A DNA stretch of 64,000 nucleotides, taken from contig NZ_CP097329.1 of assembly GCF_030323025.1 (NCBI RefSeq), positions 2,263,001 through 2,327,000 of the forward strand, in the 5' to 3' direction. Below, piece after piece: positions 37,391 to 47,063 of the stretch. A program made the translations under genes and the position numbers. This stretch comes from Pseudanabaena mucicola str. Chao 1806 (lineage in GTDB: Bacteria > Cyanobacteriota > Cyanobacteriia > Pseudanabaenales > Pseudanabaenaceae). The notes under the pieces are model-generated. The model saw only the letters and a list, made by a program, of their open reading frames with translations, was not told the origin of the DNA and did no database searches. Numbering within the stretch: position 1 is the stretch's first letter; each line of letters starts with the position of its first letter.

Positions 37391-38101
37391 AGTGTGTTCC
37401 AATTCCCAAGGACTAATGCGAGTACTGTAATCATTCCATTCGCGTTGCTTTAACTTGATATAGGATTGCACAAACTCTGCACCTAACACATCGGGCAAAA
37501 TCGTATTTGCTTGCAAACATCGCAACGCATCTAAAAGATTCGCTGGCAATTGTTTCACAGTACCAAAGGGAAGCGGATCGGTGTAGGAATTATTGTCATA
37601 GCGTTGACCTGCTTCGCGATTGTGTTTGATGCCATCGAGACCACTGGCAATAATTGCCGCAGGGAGGAGATAGGGATTCGCGGCTCCATCGGCGAGACGG
37701 AACTCAAAGCGACCTGCTTCGGGAATGCGGATCATGTGGGTGCGGTTGTTACCTGTGTAGCTGATCGTATTGGGCGACCATGTTGCGCCAGAGTTAGTAA
37801 CGGGCGCATTAATCCGCTTGTAGGAGTTGACGGTGGGGTTAGTCAAAGCACAAACTGCTTCTGCGGAATGCAATACGCCACCGATAAATTGATAGGCTAA
37901 GCTCGATAAACCGAGTCCTCCTTTTGCGTCATCAAAGAGATTTGTATTACCCTCTAGATCCCAAATGGAGAGATGGGTATGACAGCCATTTCCCGTTAGG
38001 TGAGGGAATGGTTTGGGCATAAAGGTAGCGCGGAAGCCGTGCTTTTCAGCGATCGCTTTGACCATATATTTAAAAAAAGCATGGCGATCGGCTGTGACTA
38101 A
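37381..38101 (-). pseudogene. Inverted 3' fragment of glnT
   Basis: This is a copy of the last 240 codons of the glnT gene at 57038-58345 (positions 57622-58343) in opposite orientation. The proteins agree at all 228 shared residues except one (His for Asn near the C-terminus), so the copy is recent. The 5' part is absent; the junction at 38101/38102 is exactly the end of an IS256-type element. The stop is TGA from neighbouring DNA rather than TAA. No product of full function is expected. Confidence 0.88.
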
Positions 38102-38525
38102 GAGAGTGTAAAGTGAAATGTGTAAAGTCTAGGAAGTATACAGAGAGACAATCAAGATACACAATAACTAACACCAAAAAGATGAATATCCGCAAAGAAT
38201 TGTTAGATGAATTACTGAAAGAATACAAAACACCACCTGACCTATTCGGAGAAGGAGGAATTCTGAAACAACTAACCACCGCACTAGTGGAGCGATCCTT
38301 GGAAGCAGAATTATCGACCCATCTAGGGTACAAGAAGCATGAATCGAAACCAGAAGGACAAAGCAACAGTCGTAACGGCTGCCAGAAAACAGTCCAAGGC
38401 GACTTTGGTGTAGCCGAAATCGCAGTCCCCCGCGATCGGCAAGGAGAGTTTGAACCACAACTGGTCAAGAAAGGACAAAATCGACTGTCAGGACTAGACG
38501 AGAAGATCATTGCCTTGTATTCGCG

Positions 38526-39852
38526 GAGAGTGTAAATTAAAGTGTGTAAAGTCTGGGATATATATAGAGAGATGATCAAGACACACAATTACCAACAATA
38601 AAACCGATGAATATCCGCAAAGAATTGCTAGACGAATTGCTGCAAGAATGTAAAACACCACCCGACCTATTCGGAGAAGGAGGAATCCTGAAACAACTAA
38701 CCACCGCACTGGTGGAACGAGCATTAGAAGCAGAATTATCAACGCATCTAGGGTACAAGAAGCACGAATCCAGACCAGAAGGACAAAGCAACAGTCGTAA
38801 CGGCTATAGCCAGAAAAAAGTCCAAGGCGACTTTGGCATAGCCGAAATTGCAATACCACGCGATCGCCAAGGCGAGTTTGAACCACAGATGGTAAAGAAA
38901 GGGCAAAGCCGCTTGTCAGGACTAGACGAGAAGATCATTGCCCTATATGCCAGAGGGATGAGTGTCAGGGATATCCAGTCCCAGTTGCAAGAAATGTATG
39001 GTGTCGAGGTATCACCGACCCTGATTTCCAATGTCACTGATGAAGTGATCGATGAGGTGAAACAATGGCAAAACCGTCCCCTTGATGCGGTTTATCCGAT
39101 TGTATTTCTGGACTGTCTAGTCATCAAAGTGCGAGACAATGGCAGGGTGATTAACAAGTCCCTGTACTTTGCCTTGGCGGTGAATATGGACGGATACAAG
39201 GAATTATTGGGTATGTGGATTTCACCGAATGAGGGTGCAAAATTCTGGTTATCGGTACTCACCGAAATTCGTAACCGTGGGGTCAAAGATATTTTGATTG
39301 CTTGCGTTGACGGTTTGACTGGTTTTCCCAATGCTATCGAAACGGTATTTCCTAAAACGCAGGTGCAGTTGTGCATTGTCCACATGGTCAGAAACTCGGT
39401 TGCTTTTGTACCTTGGCAACAACGCAAGCAGGTTTGTGCCGATCTCAAGGCGATTTATGCGGCGACGACGGAATCGGAGGCGGAGTTTAACCTTGAACTC
39501 TTTGCTGAAAAATGGGACAAACTATATCCCTCGATCTCCAAATCTTGGCGTAGTCATTGGGCGAACATTATCCCCTTCTTTGCGTTTCCTCTTGAGATTC
39601 GCAGGGCGATTTATACGACTAATGCGATTGAGTCGATGAATAGCAGTTTGCGGAAGGTGATTAAGTCTCAGCAGATTTTTCCGACCGATGAGGCTGCTTT
39701 CAAGCTAGTTTACTTGGCTATGCGGAATATTTCTAAGAAATGGACTATGCCCATTCGCGATTGGAAACCTGCTCTCAATCGCTTTGCGATCCTCTTCGAG
39801 GATCGGCTCCATCTCTAGCTTCTAGACTTTACACACTTTGCTTGACAGTCTC
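38526..39852 (+). mobile_element. Young IS256-family element nested in the old copy
   Basis: The 1327-bp element has terminal inverted repeats GAGAGTGTAAATTAAAGTGT and (complement of right end) GAGACTGTCAAGCAAAGTGT. An 8-bp target duplication TATTCGCG flanks it (38518-38525 and 39853-39860), as expected for IS256. One intact transposase gene is inside, so it may be active. Confidence 0.92.
38607..39818 (+). CDS. IS256-family (mutator-type) transposase
   Basis: The 403-residue DDE transposase has an N-terminal region with a C-rich/basic recognition segment ([15 protein letters not shown]), first catalytic Asp in [12 protein letters not shown], second in [13 protein letters not shown] and Glu in [14 protein letters not shown]. 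The domain order matches transposase mutator (Pfam Transposase_mut). It is complete and free of stops, and inverted ends flank it. Confidence 0.92.
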   Translation: MNIRKELLDELLQECKTPPDLFGEGGILKQLTTALVERALEAELSTHLGYKKHESRPEGQSNSRNGYSQKKVQGDFGIAEIAIPRDRQGEFEPQMVKKGQSRLSGLDEKIIALYARGMSVRDIQSQLQEMYGVEVSPTLISNVTDEVIDEVKQWQNRPLDAVYPIVFLDCLVIKVRDNGRVINKSLYFALAVNMDGYKELLGMWISPNEGAKFWLSVLTEIRNRGVKDILIACVDGLTGFPNAIETVFPKTQVQLCIVHMVRNSVAFVPWQQRKQVCADLKAIYAATTESEAEFNLELFAEKWDKLYPSISKSWRSHWANIIPFFAFPLEIRRAIYTTNAIESMNSSLRKVIKSQQIFPTDEAAFKLVYLAMRNISKKWTMPIRDWKPALNRFAILFEDRLHL

Positions 39853-40483
39853 TATTCGCGAGGTATGAGTGTCAGGGATATCCAAGCCCATTTGTAAGAA
39901 ATGTATGGGGTCGAAGTATCACCAACGCTTGTTTCCAATGTCACTAATGAGGTAATTGATGAAGTCAAGCAATGGCAAAACCGTCCCCTCAATGCGGTTT
40001 ATCCAATCGTATTTCTGGACTGTTTAGTGATCAAGGTGCGAGACAATGGCAGGGGAATTAACAAGTCTCTGTACTTTGCCTTAGGCGTGAATATCGACGG
40101 GTACAAGGAATTGCTGGGTATGTGGATTTCCCCTAATGAGGGTGCAAAATTCTGGTTGTCAGTTCTCACCGAAATTCACAACCGTGGAGTCCATATGGTG
40201 CATAACTCGGTCGCTTTTGTGCCATGGCAACAACGCAAGCAAGTTTGCGCTGATCTCAAGGTAATTTATGCTGCTGCTTGCGGAAAGTGATTAAATCGCA
40301 ACATATTTTTCCTTCTGATGAGGCTGCTTTCAAATTAGTTTACTTGGCCTTGCGAAATATCTCCAAGAAGTGGACGAGGCTCTATTCGTGACTGGAAACC
40401 TGCGCTCAATCGATTTGCGATCCTCGAAGAGGATCGCCTCCATCTCTAGCTTCTAGACTTTACACACTTTGCTTGACAGTCTC

Positions 40484-40608
40484 AATGCTATTTCTATCCC
40501 TTCTAAGGTCTTTAACTGTTCGACATTCTTTGCCTCTGCATTCCGATATAATATTGCGGCAATTCCTTAGCAGTATTCTTCTAGCTTTTGTTGGACTTCG
40601 GGTGTCAT
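40484..40608 (-). pseudogene. ISKra4-like transposase N-terminal scrap
   Basis: From ATG 40608 the frame reads MTPEVQQKLEEYC, then TAA, then GIAAILYRNAEAKNVEQLKT and LEGIEIA, ending exactly at the old IS256 element. This resembles the start of cyanobacterial ISKra4 transposases. It appears cut by the IS256 insertion. The call is based on a short match. Confidence 0.4.
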
Positions 40609-40668
40609 TTGCTTCGGGACGGAATTTTGCTTCTATTATCTCATCCCTACACTCCTAAGCACTTGTAT

Positions 40669-40842
40669 TCACCGACAAACTGAGATGCTCCCGTTTTCTT
40701 TTAACGTATGTAGCTCATCAAGACGGCGCAAAAACAGCAGATAAGTAATCTGCTCAAGCACCTCAAGCGGGTTCGAGATCCCTTCTGACCAAAAAGTATC
40801 CCAAACGCGATCGATTTGACTTTTGATTTCCCCTGAGATCAT
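40669..40842 (-). pseudogene. HsdM N-terminal fragment (type I R-M methylase)
   Basis: The 57-residue frame reads MISGEIKSQIDRVWDTFWSE then GISNPLEVLEQITYLLFLRR and LDELHTLKENGSISVCR before a stop. This is the conserved start of the type I methylase subunit HsdM (N-terminal helical domain). The catalytic NPPF part is absent. It shows a former type I system here next to the present methylase island. Between 40843 and 41147 only the acsF upstream region is seen. Confidence 0.7.
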
Positions 40843-41147
40843 AGTTAGCCTTTCTCATGTACTTGAGTCTAAAAATTCTGGGCAATTATACAGTTTTACC
40901 CCCTTTTAACGATCTATTAGATTTATTGCAGGGTACTGAGATTTGTTTCCCTGCCCTCGGTAATGATTTAGGACTGCCATAGCTCACTTCAGAGAGATTG
41001 CTTAACGCTTCTTAACAAGCAAAACTTATTTCTAGATATAACTACCCATAAACTAAACAGTAGTCGTAAAATAGGCAGTTATATAGGTATATAAACTGCA
41101 ATTTATCAGCAAAATCTTCTAACAGAATTTAAGCAAACGCACTAACT

Positions 41148-42227
41148 ATGGTAGCTACTCCTTCTAAACCCGATGTAAGCCAGTCAACCCAACAAAAGGT
41201 TAATGGGACTGGACGACGCGAAACGATCCTCACTCCACGCTTCTACACCACCGATTTTGAAGCGATGGCAAATATGGACATCTTCGACCTCAAGCCAGAC
41301 TATGAAGCTATCCTCGAAGAATTCAAATTTGACTACAACCGTCGTCACTTCGTCCGCACGGCTGATTTCAACCAATCATGGGATCATATCGATCCTAAGG
41401 TCAAAGAACATTTCCGTGTTTTTCTCGAAGGATCTTGCACTTCTGAATTTTCAGGATTTTTGCTATACAAAGAAATTGCAGTCAAAATCAAGGACAAAAA
41501 TCCTCTCATGGCAGAGATTTTTAGTCTGATGAGCCGTGATGAAGCCCGTCATGCAGGCTTCTTAAATAAGGCGATGCCAGACTTTGATCTACAGCTTGAC
41601 CTTTCCACCCTATCCAAAACCAAGAAATACGTTTACTTCGCACCGAAGTTTATTTTCTACGCCACCTACCTCTCAGAAAAGATTGGTTACTGGCGCTATA
41701 TCAAAATTCACCAGCATTTCCTCGCTCATCCTGAATATCGCATCTACCCCATCTTCAATTTCTTTGAAAATTGGTGTCAAGATGAAAGCCGCCACGGTGA
41801 TTTCTGTAGTTTGTTGCTCCGCAGCGAAAAGAATAATATCAAGGGTATTCGAGCCAATCTCTGGAGTAAGTTCTTCTTGTTATCGGTATTTGCAACCATG
41901 TATCTAAATGATATTTGTGTTCGCAACGAGTTCTACGAAGCGATCGGCATGGATACCAGAAAGTATGTCGATGAAGTCCTTCGCGAAACCAATCGTGATG
42001 CAGCTAAGGCTTTCCCCGTCATTATGGATTTGGATAATCCTAAATTCTGGGCTTGCCTCAAGAAGTGCGAAGAGAACAATGCTAAGCTCTCCAAGATTGA
42101 TGAGACCAATGCTCCAGAATGGTTGAAGAAGATTCAAAAGCTTCCTCACCTTGTTAACAACGGGCTTCAGTTCTTGACCATGTATCTCCAGCCTTCAATT
42201 CCTGCACCAAAAGGCGTAGTTCTCTAA
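41148..42227 (+). CDS. acsF: Mg-protoporphyrin IX monomethyl ester oxidative cyclase
   Basis: The 359-residue diiron enzyme closes the isocyclic ring of chlorophyll using O2. Iron-ligand motifs are seen: EGSCTSEF, ExxH in SRDEARHAGF and ExxH in CQDESRHGDF. It is full length for cyanobacterial AcsF (ChlA-type). ATG 41148 begins MVATPSKPDVSQ. It lies in a region full of insertion scraps but is intact. A family 2 repeat follows 2 bp after its stop. Confidence 0.94.
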   Translation: MVATPSKPDVSQSTQQKVNGTGRRETILTPRFYTTDFEAMANMDIFDLKPDYEAILEEFKFDYNRRHFVRTADFNQSWDHIDPKVKEHFRVFLEGSCTSEFSGFLLYKEIAVKIKDKNPLMAEIFSLMSRDEARHAGFLNKAMPDFDLQLDLSTLSKTKKYVYFAPKFIFYATYLSEKIGYWRYIKIHQHFLAHPEYRIYPIFNFFENWCQDESRHGDFCSLLLRSEKNNIKGIRANLWSKFFLLSVFATMYLNDICVRNEFYEAIGMDTRKYVDEVLRETNRDAAKAFPVIMDLDNPKFWACLKKCEENNAKLSKIDETNAPEWLKKIQKLPHLVNNGLQFLTMYLQPSIPAPKGVVL

Positions 42228-42229
42228 TT

Positions 42230-42376
42230 AGCACGAGCTCGGGATAATTTGAAACGAGCTTTGGGAGAGGGTTTGCTACGCAAACCCTCTCCCAAAGCTC
42301 AAAAGTAAAAGCTTTGCTTAGCAAGGCTTTTACTTTTGAGCTTTTAAAATTTGCCAGCTTAACCCAAACTGACGTT
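42230..42376 (+). repeat. Family 2 MITE-like repeat at the acsF stop
   Basis: The 147-bp copy (GCACGAGCTCGGGATAATTT ... AACCCAAACTGACGTT) has the two family hairpins. AATT direct repeats flank it (42226-42229 and 42377-42380); the left one overlaps the acsF TAA. It reads in the same orientation relative to the gene as at pncB and mrp. Confidence 0.85.
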
Positions 42377-42572
42377 AATTACTGATGTGACGTAGATAAG
42401 TTAACCGATTTACACAAGCAGCATGGCGGCGATTAATTGGGGACATAGTTACGAGTTCTCCATAAATTAGTTCAAGGCGATCGCTCTCTGAGAAGATCCC
42501 TGCTTCATACATTTGTTGATATTGCTGCACATTAAAGTGATGGCACTTCAGTTCGATGGTTGCACTGCTCAT
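42375..42572 (-). pseudogene. Uma2 N-terminal fragment
   Basis: The 65-residue frame from ATG 42572 is a clear Uma2 N-terminus: FNVQQYQQMYEAGIFSESDR and LELIYGELVTMSPINRRHAA followed by CVNRL. The rest of the gene is gone and the final residues are encoded by a family A terminus (42381-42396, ACTGATGTGACGTAGA) and by the edge of the family 2 repeat. A small protein might still be made but the nuclease core is absent. Confidence 0.75.
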
Positions 42573-42646
42573 AATGTTCTCATGATTAATGATGAAAAGC
42601 TAAATTGATAATTGTGCAAGATGTTTCAAAATACTGACAACCATAT

Positions 42647-42748
42647 AAGTAGCTCAACTTAATTAAAACCCAAACCAGAGTTTTGTTCCGCCCGCGTAGC
42701 GGGCGGAACAAAACTCGCGGTTTTTAGTTTACTTATGTCTAGCTACTT
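42647..42748 (+). repeat. Family 3 palindromic repeat, copy 1
   Basis: The 102-bp element has ends AAGTAGCTCAACTTAATTAA and TTTACTTATGTCTAGCTACTT. The core hairpin is GAGTTTTGTTCCGCCCGC with GCGGGCGGAACAAAACTC around tip GTA. Its right end supplies the stop codon of the minus-strand ORF ending at 42747. Confidence 0.8.
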
Positions 42749-43175
42749 ACAAATCATTACTACGCTTGATCGAAAATAAATCTGATTCGGCATATTTCAG
42801 GCTGTCTTGATGCTGAAGCTTTAGAAAGATAAACTCACTGCCATTTGTGACCAATCCAAACATAGGGCGATCAGAATAGGGATTTGCCATCATGTAAGTC
42901 AATGCTTGAGGAATCACAACTTCTATAAAGGTCTGCTTCGCAAACCTTTCAGCAAATATCTTGGTTTGGTTTTGAGCGCAAAGTGCTAAACCCATTCCAT
43001 CTAATTTTGCCGTAGTCGCCAGATCAAAACGGATTGGTTGTGGTGAATTAACTAGCGATTGTAAAACTTCCGTAGGATGAGCGTCTCTTTCCACCTTGGC
43101 TAAACGAGTGGTGAGATGTTTCCCAAATAGCCCTACTTCTGTCAGCGATCGCGCAAACTCGGCTTCTGACAACAT
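42747..43175 (-). pseudogene. Truncated restriction-type (HsdR-N-like) fragment
   Basis: The 142-residue frame ends in a segment typical of cyanobacterial 'restriction endonuclease subunit R'-like proteins: VIPQALTYMMANPYSDRPMF then GLVTNGSEFIFLKL, and SDLFSIKRSNDL. The TAA stop comes from a family 3 repeat end. The first 75 residues (MLSEAEFARSLTEVGLFGKH) do not look like the same family, so the ORF may be chimeric. Function is unlikely. Confidence 0.55.
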
Positions 43176-43324
43176 TCTTCGATTTCTCGAAATTCTGCCT
43201 CCACGCTCAAGCGGTAAGTATTCGATGGATTTGCAGACAGCAGCAGTACTTTTTTCTTATCCACTTGTTTAGCTATGGTTAGGATCGAGGTTTGGAGGCT
43301 ATAGGGGAAATTTTTTATCCGCAA
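43142..43324 (-). pseudogene. Signalling/effector-associated N-terminal scrap
   Basis: The 60-residue frame contains KKKVLLLSANPSNTYRLSVE and AEFREIEE. This pattern opens many cyanobacterial CHAT- or NTPase-linked effector proteins ('LFLAANPxxTxRLxLDEEVREI'). It stops after LRDR and overlaps the next fragment in another frame, so it is a broken gene. Confidence 0.5.
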
Positions 43325-43375
43325 GAGCCTAAGGTAATTTTAATATCCCAGCTAGCGATTCAATAAATAATATCT

Positions 43376-43402
43376 AAAAAAAAGACGGTGCATAGCACCG
43401 TC
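43376..43402 (-). terminator. mraY terminator
   Basis: GACGGTGC (43384-43391) pairs with GCACCGTC (43395-43402). On the minus strand a run of eight T follows the stem, 28 bp after the mraY stop. Confidence 0.8.
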
Positions 43403-43429
43403 TCTTCAGGAAACATAAATTCAAAGAAT

Positions 43430-44530
43430 TTAAAGTTTGCTAATCAAAAGAGCTACTCCAACGAGAAATCCGCCTGTCAGATAAAAAGCTCTGACTACGT
43501 GTAACTCATGCCATCCGCTTAGTTCTAAGTGATGGTGAAAAGGAGCCATTCTAAAAAGCCTCTTACCCATTCCCGTTTCATCTTTGGTTGCCTTGTAGTA
43601 GGAAACCTGTGCAATGACCGATATTGATTCCCAGATAAAAATTGCTCCAACTATTAGAAAAGCCCATAGCAAATTACCGAGAATAGCAGTAGATGCTAAC
43701 GCGCCTCCTAGTGCAAGGGAACCCGTATCCCCCATAAATACCTTAGCGGGATAGCGATTGTGCCAGAGAAACCCTAAATAGCTACCACTTAGGCACATAC
43801 AGAATATGGCAAGTTCTTTGTTATTAGGGAATAGCAATAGTCCCATCCCAAACAAAGCGATCGCACCAGTACCACCTGCGAGACCATCTAAACCATCAGT
43901 GAGGTTAGTGGCGTTACTGCTGCCTAGGAAGACGAATAGCGCAAGGGGAAAGAACAGTAATCCCAGAGGTATGACAAAATGCAATGGCAAATTAATCGAG
44001 GTGATCGCTTGCCAATTTTGGGTAAACCCTAACCAAGCACAAAAACAAGCGGAAAATCCAGATTGCAATAATAACTTGGCACGAGGAGACAGCCCTTTAT
44101 TGGAGTGACGACGCAGGATTTTCCAGTCATCCAGCCAACCGATAAAGGCAAAGGAAATGGTGAGTAAACTGCAAGCAATTACTTTTTCGTTAAAGCCAGA
44201 CCAAACTAAACCTAACAAGATGCCGACGGGTATAATAAATATCCCCCCCATCGTCGGCGTTCCTTGTTTTTTAAGGTGAGATTGAGGACCATCTTCACGG
44301 ATAACCTGACCAGCCTTAAGGCGACGTAAAGCAGGTACAGCAAAAATGCCTAAAATGACGACACCAACACCACCAAAGGTAAAGGGTAATAACAAGCTAG
44401 AACTAATATTTGGATGCAGGAAAAGATCAACACCAACAATTAAACTTATTAAACCAATTGCTAAACCAACTGCTAGGCTACTCCCTGACGGGAATTTTGC
44501 TCTCCTAACTCTTACACCAGTATCAACCAT
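43430..44530 (-). CDS. mraY: Phospho-MurNAc-pentapeptide transferase
   Basis: The 366-residue polytopic enzyme makes lipid I from UDP-MurNAc-pentapeptide and undecaprenyl phosphate. Conserved segments are seen: GPQSHLKKQGTPTMGG, IGWLDDWKILRRHSNKGLSP with the catalytic Asp pair, NATNLTDGLDGLAGG and MGDTGSLALGG. About ten spans are expected. It is a single gene, away from other cell-wall genes, with a strong terminator. Confidence 0.94.
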   Translation of the reverse strand: MVDTGVRVRRAKFPSGSSLAVGLAIGLISLIVGVDLFLHPNISSSLLLPFTFGGVGVVILGIFAVPALRRLKAGQVIREDGPQSHLKKQGTPTMGGIFIIPVGILLGLVWSGFNEKVIACSLLTISFAFIGWLDDWKILRRHSNKGLSPRAKLLLQSGFSACFCAWLGFTQNWQAITSINLPLHFVIPLGLLFFPLALFVFLGSSNATNLTDGLDGLAGGTGAIALFGMGLLLFPNNKELAIFCMCLSGSYLGFLWHNRYPAKVFMGDTGSLALGGALASTAILGNLLWAFLIVGAIFIWESISVIAQVSYYKATKDETGMGKRLFRMAPFHHHLELSGWHELHVVRAFYLTGGFLVGVALLISKL

Positions 44531-44780
44531 TGCCTCTCCTCACACCCACAATAATCACCAAATCTTTCTCGAAAATATGAAGCCGTTTACGGTTTATGTG
44601 CGTCTTTGTAACGGATGATTAAAAACCACCTCAATCTACGCTCTTAGATACCAAATAATGGCTGCATTTGTCTACTGTGCAATCATTTTTTTTGATTCTT
44701 GAATTCTGTCATCAATTATTTAGGTAGCCGCATTAAATAGCTTTGGAAATTGCCCTTTAACTTGACTTTATAAATTGCCG

Positions 44781-46142
44781 ATGAAGAATAAGAACTCTCG
44801 ACAGATTGCTTTAGAAGCACTGCGTCTCATTCAAAGACGAAATGCTTACGCTGATGTCGCGCTAGACTTGATACTTTCGAGTGCGCGACAGAATAACATA
44901 ATTCTCCCAGAAAGCGATCGCCGTCTGATCACTGAATTAGTATATGGATGTACACGCCGCCAAAAAACCCTGCAAGCGGTTTTGCAAAACTTCTCACAAA
45001 AACCAACCACAAAATTACCACCAGATCTATTAATAATTCTACAGATAGGTGTGTACCAGCTCTGTTTTCTCGATCGCATTAAGCCATCAGCTATTGTGCA
45101 CACAACTGTGGAGCTAGCTAAAGAAAACAATTTAACGGGATTGTCTGGCTTTACCAATGGCATCATGCGATCCATACTCCGAGCCAAGGAAAAGGAAGAT
45201 ATTCTAGCCAAGATTAGCGATCCCGCCAGCTTTTATAGTTACCCAGAGTGGCTAATCGAGTTTTGGCAACAAGAATTTGGTCAGGGGGCAATCGCAAGTA
45301 TTTGTAATTGGTTTAATCAAACACCCCATCTCGATTTGCGGGTAAATCTACTCCATGCCACAAGGGATCAAGTTTTAGCAGCGTTTGCCGAAGCAAAAAT
45401 TCCTGCTGAGCCGATTCCCCACCTTCCTGATGGTATTCGTTTGGGGCAAGGTGCGGGTGATGTCAGTCAATTACCTAAATTTAAAGAGGGTTGGTGGTCA
45501 GTTCAGGATGCTAGCGCTCAGTTAGTTACTTATCTATTAGATCCACAGCCCAATGAAATTATTATTGATGCTTGTGCTGCTCCTGGAGGAAAAACCGCGC
45601 ATATTAGCGATCGCCTCAAAAATACGGGCAAAGTTTATGCCCTAGATCGCCTTGCTAATCGTTTGAAGAAAGTAGATCAAAATACTGCACGTCTGGGGAT
45701 CACCAATGTGAAAACCATTGAGATCGATGCCCGTGAGTTTGATGCGGAAAAAGTAATCGGTTCAAAATGCGATCGCGTCTTATTAGATGTGCCTTGCTCT
45801 GGACTTGGGACTTTACACCGTCACGCCGATGCCCGTTGGCGACAAACCCCTGATGAACCCTATAAATTAGCGAAGACTCAATTAGAAATTCTAGAACAGG
45901 CAACTCAATGGCTAAAACCAAGAGGAGTAATTGTCTACAGCACCTGCACGATCCATCCTGCCGAAAACGAAGAAGTTATTACCAAGTTTTTAATCAATCA
46001 TCCCGATTGGCAAATTGTGCCACCAAGTGACGTTAATCCTGCGGCACATTTTGCCAGCGATCGCGGCTGGGTAAAAGTCTTACCCCACGAACACGACATG
46101 GATGGATTTTTTATGGTGAAGTTGCAAAGGTCAAATAGCTAA
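44781..46142 (+). CDS. rsmB: 16S rRNA (cytosine(967)-C5)-methyltransferase RsmB
   Basis: The 453-residue protein has an N-terminal NusB-like domain (about 5-130), an RNA-binding middle and a C-terminal Rossmann methyltransferase. SAM motif DACAAPGGKTAH, Cys loops VPCSGLGTLHRH and YSTCTIHPAENEEV (catalytic cysteine). It methylates C967 of 16S rRNA. ATG 44781 is chosen over TTG 44775 two codons upstream. Confidence 0.92.
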   Translation: MKNKNSRQIALEALRLIQRRNAYADVALDLILSSARQNNIILPESDRRLITELVYGCTRRQKTLQAVLQNFSQKPTTKLPPDLLIILQIGVYQLCFLDRIKPSAIVHTTVELAKENNLTGLSGFTNGIMRSILRAKEKEDILAKISDPASFYSYPEWLIEFWQQEFGQGAIASICNWFNQTPHLDLRVNLLHATRDQVLAAFAEAKIPAEPIPHLPDGIRLGQGAGDVSQLPKFKEGWWSVQDASAQLVTYLLDPQPNEIIIDACAAPGGKTAHISDRLKNTGKVYALDRLANRLKKVDQNTARLGITNVKTIEIDAREFDAEKVIGSKCDRVLLDVPCSGLGTLHRHADARWRQTPDEPYKLAKTQLEILEQATQWLKPRGVIVYSTCTIHPAENEEVITKFLINHPDWQIVPPSDVNPAAHFASDRGWVKVLPHEHDMDGFFMVKLQRSNS

Positions 46143-46163
46143 AGCCTATAGGTAGCCGAGAAC

Positions 46164-46922
46164 CTAAGTTGGTAAATTATCTGGATCAATGCCTTGCGAT
46201 CGTAAATAAGCTGCTAGCTTATCAGCCCTTTGGCTTTCAGCTTCAGCCCTTTGGCTCTCAGCTTCAGCCCTCTCCGCTAAGGTTGGAATCCAATTATTCT
46301 GGTCATACCATCGCAACCATAGCCCTTTAGTTTCCTGATATACTCCTTGCCATAGACCTAACCCTAATCCCAAACTGGGTATCCAAAAGCGTTGCTCAGT
46401 CAGGGTAATTGGCTTATAGCCATTAACCGAAAGCTCGAAGGCGCGGAGATTATTTTCGTAGCGATCGTAAACAACATAGTAAGGCACTCGCAAAATGCGT
46501 TCATATACCTCCCATTTTCGGGGTGGTTGATTTATCTCTCTTAGCCTTTGACCTAAATCTTCGTCTTCAGTGCCAGGAGATAGTAACTCTACAACTAAAA
46601 ACGGCGATACTCCCTCTTGCCAAATTAAATAGCTAAGCCTTAGCTCGTTCTGCTCATTGGCTCTTGGCACTCCCAGAACCATGTACCAGTCAGGTCGTTT
46701 GTACCAAGTCGTATGCCGAGGATCGTAATAGAGGTTGAGATCAGTTGCTAATAAGATTTCTTCTGAAGGATAACCGATTGGCTTGCAGGTTTCAGTTAGT
46801 AAATCCGCTTGGATTATATGAAATTCGTCGGGCAAACCAGATTCTCCTACCAACTCACTTGGCAAATCGTACATTGTGGGCATCGTCTCAAGGGGCGATT
46901 TAGGATGAATTGGTTCATACAT
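46164..46922 (-). CDS. Uma2-family putative endonuclease with AEAESQR tail
   Basis: The 252-residue Uma2 protein has YDPRHTTWYKRPDWYMVLGV, SPFLVVELLSPGTEDEDLG and VPYYVVYDRYENNLRAFEL. The core acidic residues look present, but as in most of the family catalysis is not demonstrated. The C-terminus has a tandem RAEAESQ repeat (encoded at about 46207-46280) followed by ADKLAAYLRSQGIDPDNLP, a coiled tail typical of cyanobacterial Uma2. It converges on rsmB with a 21-bp gap. Confidence 0.82.
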   Translation of the reverse strand: MYEPIHPKSPLETMPTMYDLPSELVGESGLPDEFHIIQADLLTETCKPIGYPSEEILLATDLNLYYDPRHTTWYKRPDWYMVLGVPRANEQNELRLSYLIWQEGVSPFLVVELLSPGTEDEDLGQRLREINQPPRKWEVYERILRVPYYVVYDRYENNLRAFELSVNGYKPITLTEQRFWIPSLGLGLGLWQGVYQETKGLWLRWYDQNNWIPTLAERAEAESQRAEAESQRADKLAAYLRSQGIDPDNLPT

Positions 46923-47063
46923 GTTATGCCAAGCCTCGATTAATACTATCTAGTAACAATGTCTAAATTAGATTTTACGACTTCTTTCAAGTCTCCAGTT
47001 AATTGGCACTGGTCAATTAAGGCGTGAGATATAAAATAAATAGGGAGAGTCAAAGAAAAAGAC

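Larger units (their letters stand above)
38182..40449 (+). pseudogene. IS256-family transposase remnant (old copy)
   Basis: The frame starts [20 protein letters not shown] at 38182 and breaks at 38525 where the young element inserted. It resumes at 39861 ([11 protein letters not shown], then TAA at 39896-39898) and continues with [15 protein letters not shown] before further loss. It is nonfunctional. N-terminal residues are close to but diverged from the young copy. Confidence 0.8.
38102..40483 (+). mobile_element. Old IS256-family element, interrupted and decayed
   Basis: The ends are GAGAGTGTAAAGTGAAATGT at 38102 and ACACACTTTGCTTGACAGTCTC ending at 40483, matching the ends of the young copy nested inside. 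It has no flanking target duplication (GTGACTAA on the left, AATGCTAT on the right), which suggests deletion or recombination at one side. The interior is split by the young copy and has two deletions near 40190 and 40277 relative to it. Confidence 0.85.

Noticed and set aside
38168-38886. Antisense ORFs in the IS256 elements
   Set aside because: Shadows of the transposase frame with odd composition and no own features.
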